Source of the DNA: a bacterium | GTDB lineage: Bacteria; Spirochaetota; Spirochaetia; Treponematales; Rectinemataceae | Assembly: GCA_021813065.1 (NCBI GenBank) | Contig: JAKALZ010000103.1 | Span: forward strand, 1-6,716 | Direction: 5' to 3' | Length of the DNA: 6,716 bases | Part shown: in pieces, positions 1 through 5,515 of the stretch | How positions within the stretch are numbered: the stretch's first letter is position 1 | Layout: each line of letters starts with the position of its first letter | Notes under the pieces: model-generated | What the model was told of the DNA's origin: nothing | The model's input: only the letters and a program-made list of their open reading frames with translations | Databases searched by the model: none | Made by a program: the position numbers and the translations under genes

Positions 1-1038
1 ACTATTTTGTGTCCTCAGAGCGACGGGGAACTTGACGCGCTGCTGGGAACGCCGAGCGACCGACTTATCGCTTTTTTCCAGGAAGCGCGCATTCGCCGAC
101 TCGCCATTCTCGGCATAGGCGGCAAAATCGGTGTGACTCTTGGGATCGCGGCGGCATCCGCGGTGAAGAGCGCTGGCTGTGGCACTGAGGTCATCGGCGT
201 TTCGCGCTTTTCCGATGCTGCGGCGCGCGCGAAGCTTGAAGCATCCGGTGTCCGCACCATCGTATGCGATCTCCTGGACGAGGAGGAAGTCCGCGCGCTT
301 CCAGACGCTGACGCAGTCATCTTTATGGCTGGCAAGAAGTTTGGAACCTCGGAGGACGCTTCGCGTACCTGGGCGATGAATGCTGTCGCTCCCGTCAACG
401 CCGCGAAGCGTTACTCAGACGCCCGCACTGTCGTCTTTTCGACAGGTTGCGTATATCCTCTCGCGCTCGCGGAGAGCGGCGGCTGCGATGAGGCATGCGC
501 GCCAGCCCCGATTGGAGAGTATGCCCAATCCGCGCTCGCGCGCGAGCGAATATTCGAGCATTTCAGCAAGACCACGGGCACGCCGATAACCCTGTTCAGG
601 TTGAATTACGCGATCGATCTCAGGTACGGCGTGCTCCACGACATCGCCAGGAGAGTCTGGGAAGAGCAACCTGTTGACATCGCGGTGCGCAACTTCAACT
701 GCATCTGGCAGGGCGATGTCATCGAACGGGCGCTTCTTTCGATACAGCTCTGCGCTTTTCCGCCCTGTGTCCTGAACATTTCAGGCCCCGAAACCGTGGC
801 AACCGCGGAAGTGGCCAAGTATTTCGCGGGCGCGTTTGGAAAGCGAGCCATGCTTGATGGCCAAGATCGAGCCGCGAGCCCCGGATATCTTTGCAACGCG
901 GCTCTCTCTTTCAGCCATTTTGGTTATCCGAGTGTCGCGCTCTCCACAATGCTCAGGCTCACGGCGGAGTGGATCGCGCATGGTGGAAGCTCGCTCAACA
1001 AACCAACACACTTTCAGTCGACCGATGGCCAGTTCTGA
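1..1038 (+). CDS. NAD(P)-binding epimerase/dehydratase-like protein (5' end at or beyond window edge)
   Basis: This is a Rossmann-fold protein of the extended SDR (NAD-dependent epimerase/dehydratase) type and probably acts on a sugar or sugar acid in the cytoplasm. The frame is open to the left edge. A TTG at position 7 could start it, but no ribosome site is visible, so I treat the 5' end as unresolved. Numbering from that TTG, the dinucleotide loop is LGIGGKIG (35-42, pattern GxGGxxG). CDLLD (87-91) is the usual acidic contact after beta-3, FMAGKK (106-111) the next strand, and STGCVYP (145-151) the active-site serine strand. The expected YxxxK motif reads YAQSA (172-176), so tyrosine is present but lysine is replaced by alanine. 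The length of about 343 residues is normal. The DapA-like gene follows after 23 bp, so the two are probably co-transcribed. The fold is secure; the substrate is unknown. Confidence 0.85.
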   Translation, partial: TILCPQSDGELDALLGTPSDRLIAFFQEARIRRLAILGIGGKIGVTLGIAAASAVKSAGCGTEVIGVSRFSDAAARAKLEASGVRTIVCDLLDEEEVRALPDADAVIFMAGKKFGTSEDASRTWAMNAVAPVNAAKRYSDARTVVFSTGCVYPLALAESGGCDEACAPAPIGEYAQSALARERIFEHFSKTTGTPITLFRLNYAIDLRYGVLHDIARRVWEEQPVDIAVRNFNCIWQGDVIERALLSIQLCAFPPCVLNISGPETVATAEVAKYFAGAFGKRAMLDGQDRAASPGYLCNAALSFSHFGYPSVALSTMLRLTAEWIAHGGSSLNKPTHFQSTDGQF

Positions 1039-1048
1039 TGAATAGGCC

Positions 1049-1058
1049 AAGGAGGTGA
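1049..1058 (+). promoter_or_regulatory. Near-perfect Shine-Dalgarno site of the DapA-like gene
   Basis: AAGGAGGTGA is a ten-base match to the anti-Shine-Dalgarno sequence. It ends 3 nt before the ATG at 1062, with the GGAGG core 6 nt upstream. It fixes the start of the downstream gene and predicts strong translation. Confidence 0.9.
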
Positions 1059-1061
1059 CCC

Positions 1062-2129
1062 ATGTCCTCATTACTGCCCGAAGCTCAGGCGAGCGCGCTG
1101 CGCGCTGGCACCGTGATTCCCGCGATCCCCCTCGCTCTCGATAAAAATCGACGCTTTGACGAGCGCCACCAACGCGCCCTCATACGCTATTACCTCGACG
1201 CGGGCTCGGGTGGCATCGCGGCGGGCGTCCACACCACCCAATTTTCGATCCGCGAGCACAATCTTTTCAAGCCTGTCATGATGTTCGTCTCGCAGGAGAT
1301 CGACGCGTGGTCCGCGCGCGGGGGCGCGCCCATCATCAAAATAGGCGGTATCTGCGGCGATACAGACCAGGCAATCCGTGAAGCTGAATTTTTAAATCTG
1401 CACGGATATCACGCCGGTCTCCTGAGCTTGGCCGCCATGAAGCATGAATCGATCGAGCATCTTATCGCCCACGCGATGTGGATCGCTGATATCATTCCTC
1501 TCGTGGGCTTTTATCTCCAGCCTGCCGTGGGCGGAAGGGTCTTGTCCTACGAATTTTGGAGAGCTTTCCTCGAAGTAGACAATGTCATCGCCATAAAAAT
1601 CGCGCCATTCAACCGCTATCAGACGCTCGACGTGATTCGGGCACTCGCGGATTCAGGACGCGAAACCGAAGTGACGCTCTACACAGGGAATGACGATCAC
1701 ATTGTTCTCGATCTGATCACGCCTTTTGTAATTAGGGACACGTCGAGCGGAGAGAAAACGATTCGTTTCCGAGGAGGGCTCTTGGGGCAGTGGAGCGTGT
1801 GGACAAAGAAAGCGGTAGAGTTGCACGCGGAGCTGCGCGCCCTTACAGAATCGGGTAGCGCGATACCCGCGAACATGCTCTCGCTCGCGCAGGCGCTCAC
1901 CGACGCGAACGCGGCGATTTTTGATGCTGCCAACTCGTTCGCAGGCTGCATACCCGGCATTCACGAAATACTGAGGCGACAGGGCCTCCTCGAAGGCATC
2001 TGGTGTCTCGATCCCGGCGAAACGCTTTCAGCGGGACAAGCAGAAGAGATCGACAGGATCTCTTCCGCGTACCCGGAGCTCAGCGATGACGCCTTTGTGC
2101 GCGAGCACCTCGCTGAATGGCTCTCATAA
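1062..2129 (+). CDS. Dihydrodipicolinate synthase (DapA) superfamily lyase/aldolase
   Basis: This is a class I (Schiff-base) TIM-barrel enzyme of the DapA/N-acetylneuraminate lyase superfamily, cytoplasmic and 355 residues long, which is longer than E. coli DapA (about 290). Superfamily landmarks appear in order. GVHTTQF (55-61) lies where the family has its GTTGE loop. GFYLQP (149-154) carries the catalytic tyrosine, Y151, in the position of the LYNxP motif. AIKIAPFNRY (177-186) carries the Schiff-base lysine, K179. TGNDD (208-212) matches the later SGDD-like motif. Lyase or aldolase chemistry on a 2-oxo acid is therefore expected. True DapA is unlikely, because the loops differ and the neighbours are catabolic and transport genes; a keto-deoxy sugar-acid aldolase or dehydratase is more plausible (inference). 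The start is set by the perfect ribosome site. The end of the gene is duplicated just downstream. Confidence 0.88.
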   Translation: MSSLLPEAQASALRAGTVIPAIPLALDKNRRFDERHQRALIRYYLDAGSGGIAAGVHTTQFSIREHNLFKPVMMFVSQEIDAWSARGGAPIIKIGGICGDTDQAIREAEFLNLHGYHAGLLSLAAMKHESIEHLIAHAMWIADIIPLVGFYLQPAVGGRVLSYEFWRAFLEVDNVIAIKIAPFNRYQTLDVIRALADSGRETEVTLYTGNDDHIVLDLITPFVIRDTSSGEKTIRFRGGLLGQWSVWTKKAVELHAELRALTESGSAIPANMLSLAQALTDANAAIFDAANSFAGCIPGIHEILRRQGLLEGIWCLDPGETLSAGQAEEIDRISSAYPELSDDAFVREHLAEWLS

Positions 2130-2178
2130 GCATGAGTGAGTGCGCACGCACCTCGCTGAGTGGCTTTCGTAACATGAG
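2097..2178 (+). repeat. Imperfect direct repeat of the DapA-like gene's 3' end
   Basis: Copy 1 (2097-2136) covers the last ten codons, the stop and seven bases beyond. Copy 2 (2140-2178) follows at once in another frame. Over 40 aligned columns there are five mismatches and one gap. Copy 1 reads VREHLAEWLS-stop and copy 2 reads VRTHLAEWLS-stop. Three of the four differing codons are synonymous (GAA/GAG, CTC/CTT, TCA/TCG). Copy 2 has no start codon or body, so it is a fragment and not a gene. Confidence 0.85.
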
Positions 2179-2180
2179 GC

Positions 2181-2202
2181 GAATGTTCACGCATTCTTTT
2201 TT
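2181..2202 (+). terminator. Possible weak intrinsic terminator between convergent genes
   Basis: GAATGT (2181-2186) pairs with GCATTC (2191-2196), including one G-U pair, around a 4-nt TCAC loop, and six T residues follow (2197-2202). It would end plus-strand transcription from the epimerase and DapA-like genes, and it overlaps the last codons of tctA on the other strand. The stem is short and only modestly GC-rich, so efficiency is doubtful. Confidence 0.4.
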
Positions 2203-3698
2203 CTGATACTGGCGATGATAGTCTTTATCCACTTTGCGCGACTGAGCACGATCAGCATCGTCAGCGAGAAGAGAATGAGGCTTATCGGTCGCGTAAAGAA
2301 TGGTGTTAGGCTTCCGTTTGATAGAATGAGTGCCCTTCGCAGATTCTTGTCGAGAATGTCGCCCAGAATAATGCCGAGGACGAGCGGCGCCATGGGATAC
2401 TCCATCTCGCGTAGGATAAAACCGAGAATGCCAAACACAACCATCACTCGTACGTCAAAGAGTCGCGATTGAATCGCGAAAGACCCAATAACGCAGAGGG
2501 TAAATACGATCGGCATCAATTTTTGCCGAGGTACCTGGAGAATCTTGACGAGTGGTTTTACCATAGTGAGACCGAGAATGAACATCATCACCGTAGCGAT
2601 TAACACCATCGCAACGGTTTCATAGATGAACGAGGGAAATTCGACCATAATGAGCGGCCCAGGCCGTATCCCGTGGATGAGCATCGCTCCAAGCAGCACC
2701 GCCGCGGGCGCAGAGCCGGGAATCGCGAGCGTCAGCACAGGGATGATCGCGCCAGGTACACACGCGTTATTGCCAGTCTCGGAGGCCATAAGCCCCTCAA
2801 TGGAACCTTTGCCAAACATCTCCCTGTCCGCGGGTTTCGCGCCACGCTTGGCAAAGTCGTACGATACCCACGCAGCGATGTCTTCGCCCACGCCGGGGAT
2901 TGCCCCGATCAAGGTCCCGATAATGCCCGATCGGATTATGGTCTTCCAATACTTAAAAACTTCAGATGGCTTCGGAATGACTCTGTCGATTTTAGCCTTA
3001 ACGACATCAAATTTCTGATAGCGCATGACAGAGATAATCTCAGCGAAGCCGAAGGTTCCCACCATCGCGGGTATCAACGAAATTCCCCCCGCGAGTTCCG
3101 TGCTTCCAAATGAAAAGCGAGTGTACGCGTGGATCCCCTCCATACCGATCATCGACACAAAGAGCCCGATGAATCCTGAAATCCAACCCTTGAGAGGATC
3201 TTTAGGCGCGGTAAGGTTGCCACAGATGATGATGCCGAAAATTGAGAACCACACAAATTCGTACGATTGAAACTTGAGGGCGATGCTTCCAATGAGGGGG
3301 GTAAAGATGAGCATTGCGAACATTCCAATCAGCGATCCAAGAAATGAACCCGTTGTGGCAATACCAATGGCTTTGCCCGCCTTGCCCTGAAGCGCGAGCG
3401 GATAGCCGTCGAGAGTAGTAGCGGCGTTCGCGGGCGTTCCAGGAATGTTGAGAAGAATCGCGCTGCGGCTTCCGCCGTAGATCGCGCCTATGTACATACA
3501 GATGAGAATGAGAATCGCGTCATTCGCCTGCATTTTGAATGTCAGGGTTGTAAGGAGCGCGACACCCATCGTCGCGGTGAGCCCAGGAAGCATGCCGATA
3601 ATGATACCGAGTTCTGTAGCCCACACCGCGTTGAACAGTATTTTAAAATTGAGAAACGAGAGTATCGCCGTGCCAAACATATTCAAGCCTTCAAACAT
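2187..3698 (-). CDS. tctA: Tripartite tricarboxylate transporter, large permease subunit TctA
   Basis: This is the large integral membrane subunit of a TctABC-type secondary transporter. It uses an ion gradient to import a small, usually carboxylated, ligand delivered by TctC. The 503-residue length is typical. Family signatures include GMLPGLTATMG (35-45), IYGGSRSAILLNIPGTPANA with TTLDGYPLA just after it (roughly 73-102), GAIPGVGEDIAAW (roughly 261-273), EGLMASETGNNA (roughly 300-312) and the C-terminal LRRALILSNGS...TRPIS block. Many hydrophobic helices alternate with these loops, and the C-terminus is basic (IRKKNA). The ATG at 3698 sits 6 nt after a GAGGAG site that overlaps the tctB stop codon, so translation is probably coupled. 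It is the last gene of the operon. The ligand cannot be read from the sequence. Confidence 0.95.
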   Translation of the reverse strand: MFEGLNMFGTAILSFLNFKILFNAVWATELGIIIGMLPGLTATMGVALLTTLTFKMQANDAILILICMYIGAIYGGSRSAILLNIPGTPANAATTLDGYPLALQGKAGKAIGIATTGSFLGSLIGMFAMLIFTPLIGSIALKFQSYEFVWFSIFGIIICGNLTAPKDPLKGWISGFIGLFVSMIGMEGIHAYTRFSFGSTELAGGISLIPAMVGTFGFAEIISVMRYQKFDVVKAKIDRVIPKPSEVFKYWKTIIRSGIIGTLIGAIPGVGEDIAAWVSYDFAKRGAKPADREMFGKGSIEGLMASETGNNACVPGAIIPVLTLAIPGSAPAAVLLGAMLIHGIRPGPLIMVEFPSFIYETVAMVLIATVMMFILGLTMVKPLVKILQVPRQKLMPIVFTLCVIGSFAIQSRLFDVRVMVVFGILGFILREMEYPMAPLVLGIILGDILDKNLRRALILSNGSLTPFFTRPISLILFSLTMLIVLSRAKWIKTIIASIRKKNA

Positions 3699-3704
3699 GG
3701 TGAG

Positions 3705-3710
3705 CTCCTC
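3705..3710 (-). promoter_or_regulatory. tctA ribosome-binding site overlapping the tctB stop
   Basis: On the minus strand TGAGGAG contains both the tctB stop (TGA, 3711-3709) and the tctA Shine-Dalgarno site (GAGGAG), which lies 6 nt before the tctA ATG. The 10-bp gap and this overlap suggest translational coupling of the two membrane subunits. Confidence 0.75.
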
Positions 3711-4254
3711 ATGGTAGGTTTACAAGGAAGAGGTATTGAAACACGATAGTCACCGCGGCTGATGTGCCTATGCCAATCACTGCCGCCCACAAGAAAGTCT
3801 TCCATTGTTGTAATACTTTCTTGGCAGAATCAAATTCGAATACAGAAATAAAGACAAACACAAAGAGAAAAGTGACGAGCGGAAACCATAATGTGCCGAG
3901 CAAGAAAGCGTAGCCTATGCAGATAGCCGTAGTGATGAGCATTCTCTTCATCGGAACAGGCAATTTTTTTTGTGTATCAGAAATGGGCGTGATATCCGAG
4001 GCAGGTCCCTCAGTATGTTGATTATCGCTTGGCCGAAGCACGCCGTGCATGATGGCACGCACGAACATCGAGCCAGAAAGCATTAAGAGCGCAAATCCGA
4101 TGAATATTGGCACGACGCCAGGGTTCGACCACATGCTCTCATTCTTGCTGACCATTGAAGGCATTCTGAGCGAAATAACGATAATACCTATACTTAACGT
4201 GATTAAAACGATAGAAGTATAAAAATCAGCCTTATTCATTTTATTGTCAGTCAT
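3709..4254 (-). CDS. tctB: Tripartite tricarboxylate transporter, small permease subunit TctB
   Basis: This is the small, poorly conserved membrane partner of TctA. I place the start at 4254 (181 residues) instead of the upstream ATG at 4263. The AGGAG site at 4268-4264 directly abuts 4263 but stands 9 nt from 4254. From 4254, hydrophobic segments lie near 11-30, 46-65, 105-137 (probably two helices) and 153-178. A polar loop of about 35 residues separates the second and third segments, which is the usual TctB layout. The SNPGVVPIFIG stretch entering the second segment resembles the P-G-x-x-P-x-x-x-G motif of TctB proteins. The assignment rests on topology and on position between tctC and tctA. 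The gene is clearly AT-richer than tctC (about 43% against 58% GC by hand count). Confidence 0.9.
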   Translation of the reverse strand: MTDNKMNKADFYTSIVLITLSIGIIVISLRMPSMVSKNESMWSNPGVVPIFIGFALLMLSGSMFVRAIMHGVLRPSDNQHTEGPASDITPISDTQKKLPVPMKRMLITTAICIGYAFLLGTLWFPLVTFLFVFVFISVFEFDSAKKVLQQWKTFLWAAVIGIGTSAAVTIVFQYLFLVNLP

Positions 4255-4263
4255 TATTGACAT

Positions 4264-4268
4264 CTCCT
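4264..4268 (-). promoter_or_regulatory. tctB ribosome-binding site, decides the start
   Basis: AGGAG on the minus strand touches the ATG at 4263 with no spacer but is 9 nt from the in-frame ATG at 4254. This spacing favours the second ATG. Confidence 0.65.
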
Positions 4269-4305
4269 ATCGAACGCTGCTGTGAAACATGAATACTGCG
4301 TCTGT

Positions 4306-4337
4306 TGCAAGAAAAGCGCGTCATGCAAGAAAGGCGC
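4306..4337 (-). repeat. 14-bp direct repeat beside the tctC-tctB hairpin
   Basis: TGCAAGAAAAGCGC (4306-4319, plus strand) recurs as TGCAAGAAAGGCGC (4324-4337) with one mismatch and an 18-bp period. In the mRNA (minus strand) each copy reads GCGC followed by a pyrimidine-rich run. The first transcribed copy forms the 3' flank of the hairpin and the second lies just after it. Confidence 0.7.
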
Positions 4338-4364
4338 AGCACAATGCTGCGCCTTTCACGCATG
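4322..4364 (-). terminator. Strong hairpin between tctC and tctB (attenuator or mRNA-stabilising element)
   Basis: GAAAGGCGCAGCA pairs perfectly with TGCTGCGCCTTTC (13 bp) around a 3-nt loop. Beyond one mismatch and one G-U pair, a further 5 bp (CATGC/GCATG) extends the stem. The extended stem begins 17 nt after the tctC stop. The inner stem is followed in the mRNA by TTGC, and the T-run is partly inside the stem, so this is not a textbook terminator. In this position it could reduce read-through into tctB-tctA, or protect the tctC 3' end, giving more binding protein than permease. Confidence 0.75.
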
Positions 4365-4381
4365 CTCAACCGATCACACAC

Positions 4382-5395
4382 TCAAGGTTTTGGAATTCCC
4401 ACGGTGTCGGGCGATATTTTCGCTTTGCCGGCTTCGTAGTAGAGCCACGCGACTGGCTGGTAGTAGGAGAACGCGCGATCCTGCGCATCCTGGCCGTACG
4501 ATGGATCGAACACAGCACCACGGGAGAGGGCGTACTCTTTCAGCTTCGCAGAATTGAAAATCACGTCCTTCCACGCCTTCGATACGGTGTCGATCACTTC
4601 CTGCGGCACGCCCTTCGGAATGAAGATGCCGAAGTAGTTCGGGCCGGTCTTGAAGTCTTTGATCCAGTTCGTGATAGGCGGAATCTCGCCAAACCCCTGA
4701 AGGTTGAGTGGTTTGTCAGAGAGTACCGCGAGAGGGCGGATCCTTTTGGCGCGGATCATGTCGGCCTCTTCGACCGCAAGCTGGGTGGTGACTTCGGTCT
4801 CGCCAGACACGCAGGCGATTACCGCGGGGTTGCCGCCGTCGTAGGTTACATGCTTGTAGTCGATGCCAGTGTACTTCCGGATGAGTTCGATGCCGATATG
4901 GCCTGCAGAGCTCTGCCCCGCGGTGGCCACAGTGATCTTGCCAGGTTTCGCTTTGAACGCGGCGAGCAGATCGCTGAATGTCTTATACGGTGTTTCGGCG
5001 TTCACGGAGACGACCATGACGTTCGCGACACTGAGGAAGATTTCCCAGTCCTTGCGGATGTCGGTGTCGAGCATGCCCTGTACCTTGTAGGTCGCGAGAT
5101 CCGCGGCGGCGCCGGCAGACCAGGTGTAGCCATCGCGCTTCGCGTCGAGCACGCTCTTCGTGCCTACTGAACCCGAGGCGCCGGGCTGGTTGACTATGAC
5201 GATCTTCTGGCCAAGCGCGGTCTCAAGTTCCGCGGCGGCGACTCTCGTTACCTGGTCGGTGGATCCGCCGGCGCCCCATGGCACGATAATGGTGATGGGT
5301 TTTACCGGTTTCCACGTTGCCTGGGCGAACGCTCCCTGCGCTGCCGTGGCGAACAGCAGCACAAGAGCGAAGGCCAGATACAGTGATTTCTTCAT
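4382..5395 (-). CDS. tctC: Tripartite tricarboxylate transporter substrate-binding protein, TctC/Bug family
   Basis: This is the periplasmic binding protein that captures the ligand for TctA/TctB. It has 337 residues, typical of the family. A clear Sec signal peptide (MKKS, hydrophobic 5-18, then AAQGAFA) is probably cut after A24. No lipobox cysteine is present, so the protein should be soluble in a periplasm. The mature part opens with the family hallmark KPITIIVPWGAGGSTD (32-47), which contributes the first ligand loop. VNQPGASGSVG, TAGQSSAGHIG (second ligand loop) and FIPKGVPQEVI follow as expected. Bug proteins usually bind carboxylates or related small anions through these loops. The start at 5395 has AAGGAGG five bases upstream. 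It is the first gene of the operon, behind its own sigma70-type promoter. The ligand is not predictable here. Confidence 0.95.
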   Translation of the reverse strand: MKKSLYLAFALVLLFATAAQGAFAQATWKPVKPITIIVPWGAGGSTDQVTRVAAAELETALGQKIVIVNQPGASGSVGTKSVLDAKRDGYTWSAGAAADLATYKVQGMLDTDIRKDWEIFLSVANVMVVSVNAETPYKTFSDLLAAFKAKPGKITVATAGQSSAGHIGIELIRKYTGIDYKHVTYDGGNPAVIACVSGETEVTTQLAVEEADMIRAKRIRPLAVLSDKPLNLQGFGEIPPITNWIKDFKTGPNYFGIFIPKGVPQEVIDTVSKAWKDVIFNSAKLKEYALSRGAVFDPSYGQDAQDRAFSYYQPVAWLYYEAGKAKISPDTVGIPKP

Positions 5396-5410
5396 GATAG
5401 CCTCCTTGAT

Positions 5411-5422
5411 GAATTATAATTC
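5411..5422. repeat. 12-bp perfect palindrome in the tctC leader
   Basis: GAATTATAATTC equals its own reverse complement. It lies between the predicted tctC transcription start (about 5427) and the tctC Shine-Dalgarno site, where a bound regulator could block transcription. It could also be chance in an AT-rich leader. Confidence 0.45.
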
Positions 5423-5499
5423 CTGACAAAACGAGTATAGGTGGCACTTTTTAGAGAAGTCAAGCATGAATTTTTAGCATTGACGCCGCAATCCTGACA
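5421..5499 (-). repeat. Repeated octamer TGTCAGGA in the divergent promoter region
   Basis: TGTCAGGA (minus strand) occurs at 5428-5421 and 5499-5492. The first copy covers the predicted tctC transcription start. The second lies in the spacer of the predicted SDR promoter. Both positions suit a shared repressor, but the operator role is inferred. Confidence 0.4.
5434..5463 (-). promoter_or_regulatory. Sigma70-type promoter of the tctCBA operon
   Basis: The -35 TTGACT (5463-5458) matches the consensus at five of six bases and the -10 TATACT (5439-5434) at five of six, with an 18-bp spacer. The predicted start near 5427 gives a leader of about 30 nt before the tctC ATG, with AAGGAGG inside it. 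Confidence 0.75.
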
Positions 5500-5508
5500 C
5501 CGCATACT
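5480..5508 (+). promoter_or_regulatory. Sigma70-type promoter of the SDR gene, implying a leaderless mRNA
   Basis: The -35 TTGACG (5480-5485, five of six) and -10 CATACT (5503-5508, four of six) are separated by 17 bp. Transcription would begin at about 5515-5516, which is the A of the SDR start codon. Confidence 0.6.
5481..5504 (+). repeat. 10-bp direct repeat inside the SDR promoter
   Basis: TGACGCCGCA (5481-5490) recurs as TGACACCGCA (5495-5504), one mismatch, 14-bp period. The copies overlap the predicted -35 and -10 boxes. They could be tandem half-sites for a regulator or chance. Confidence 0.45.
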
Positions 5509-5515
5509 TTGGCGC

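Noticed and set aside
2626..3113. Two overlapping plus-strand open frames of 130 and 146 codons opposite tctA
   Set aside because: They are antisense to conserved TctA motifs, lack convincing ribosome sites and have no recognisable domain.
4255..4263. Upstream ATG at 4263 as the tctB start
   Set aside because: The AGGAG site is directly adjacent with no spacer, whereas the ATG at 4254 has a 9-nt spacer.
4264..4321. Separate promoter for tctB-tctA (TTGCAA with a 17-bp spacer)
   Set aside because: The corresponding -10 would be TTTCAC, a poor match, and no better pair was seen in the spacer.
4289..5170. Long plus-strand open frame of 293 codons opposite tctC
   Set aside because: It lies antisense to a well-supported binding-protein gene, its translation is rich in Arg, Asp and His with no recognisable family, and the high GC3 of tctC readily creates open antisense frames.
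5415..5420. TATAAT inside the palindrome as a -10 box
   Set aside because: No -35-like hexamer is found at 16-18 bp on either strand, and on the minus strand the start would fall on the ribosome site.
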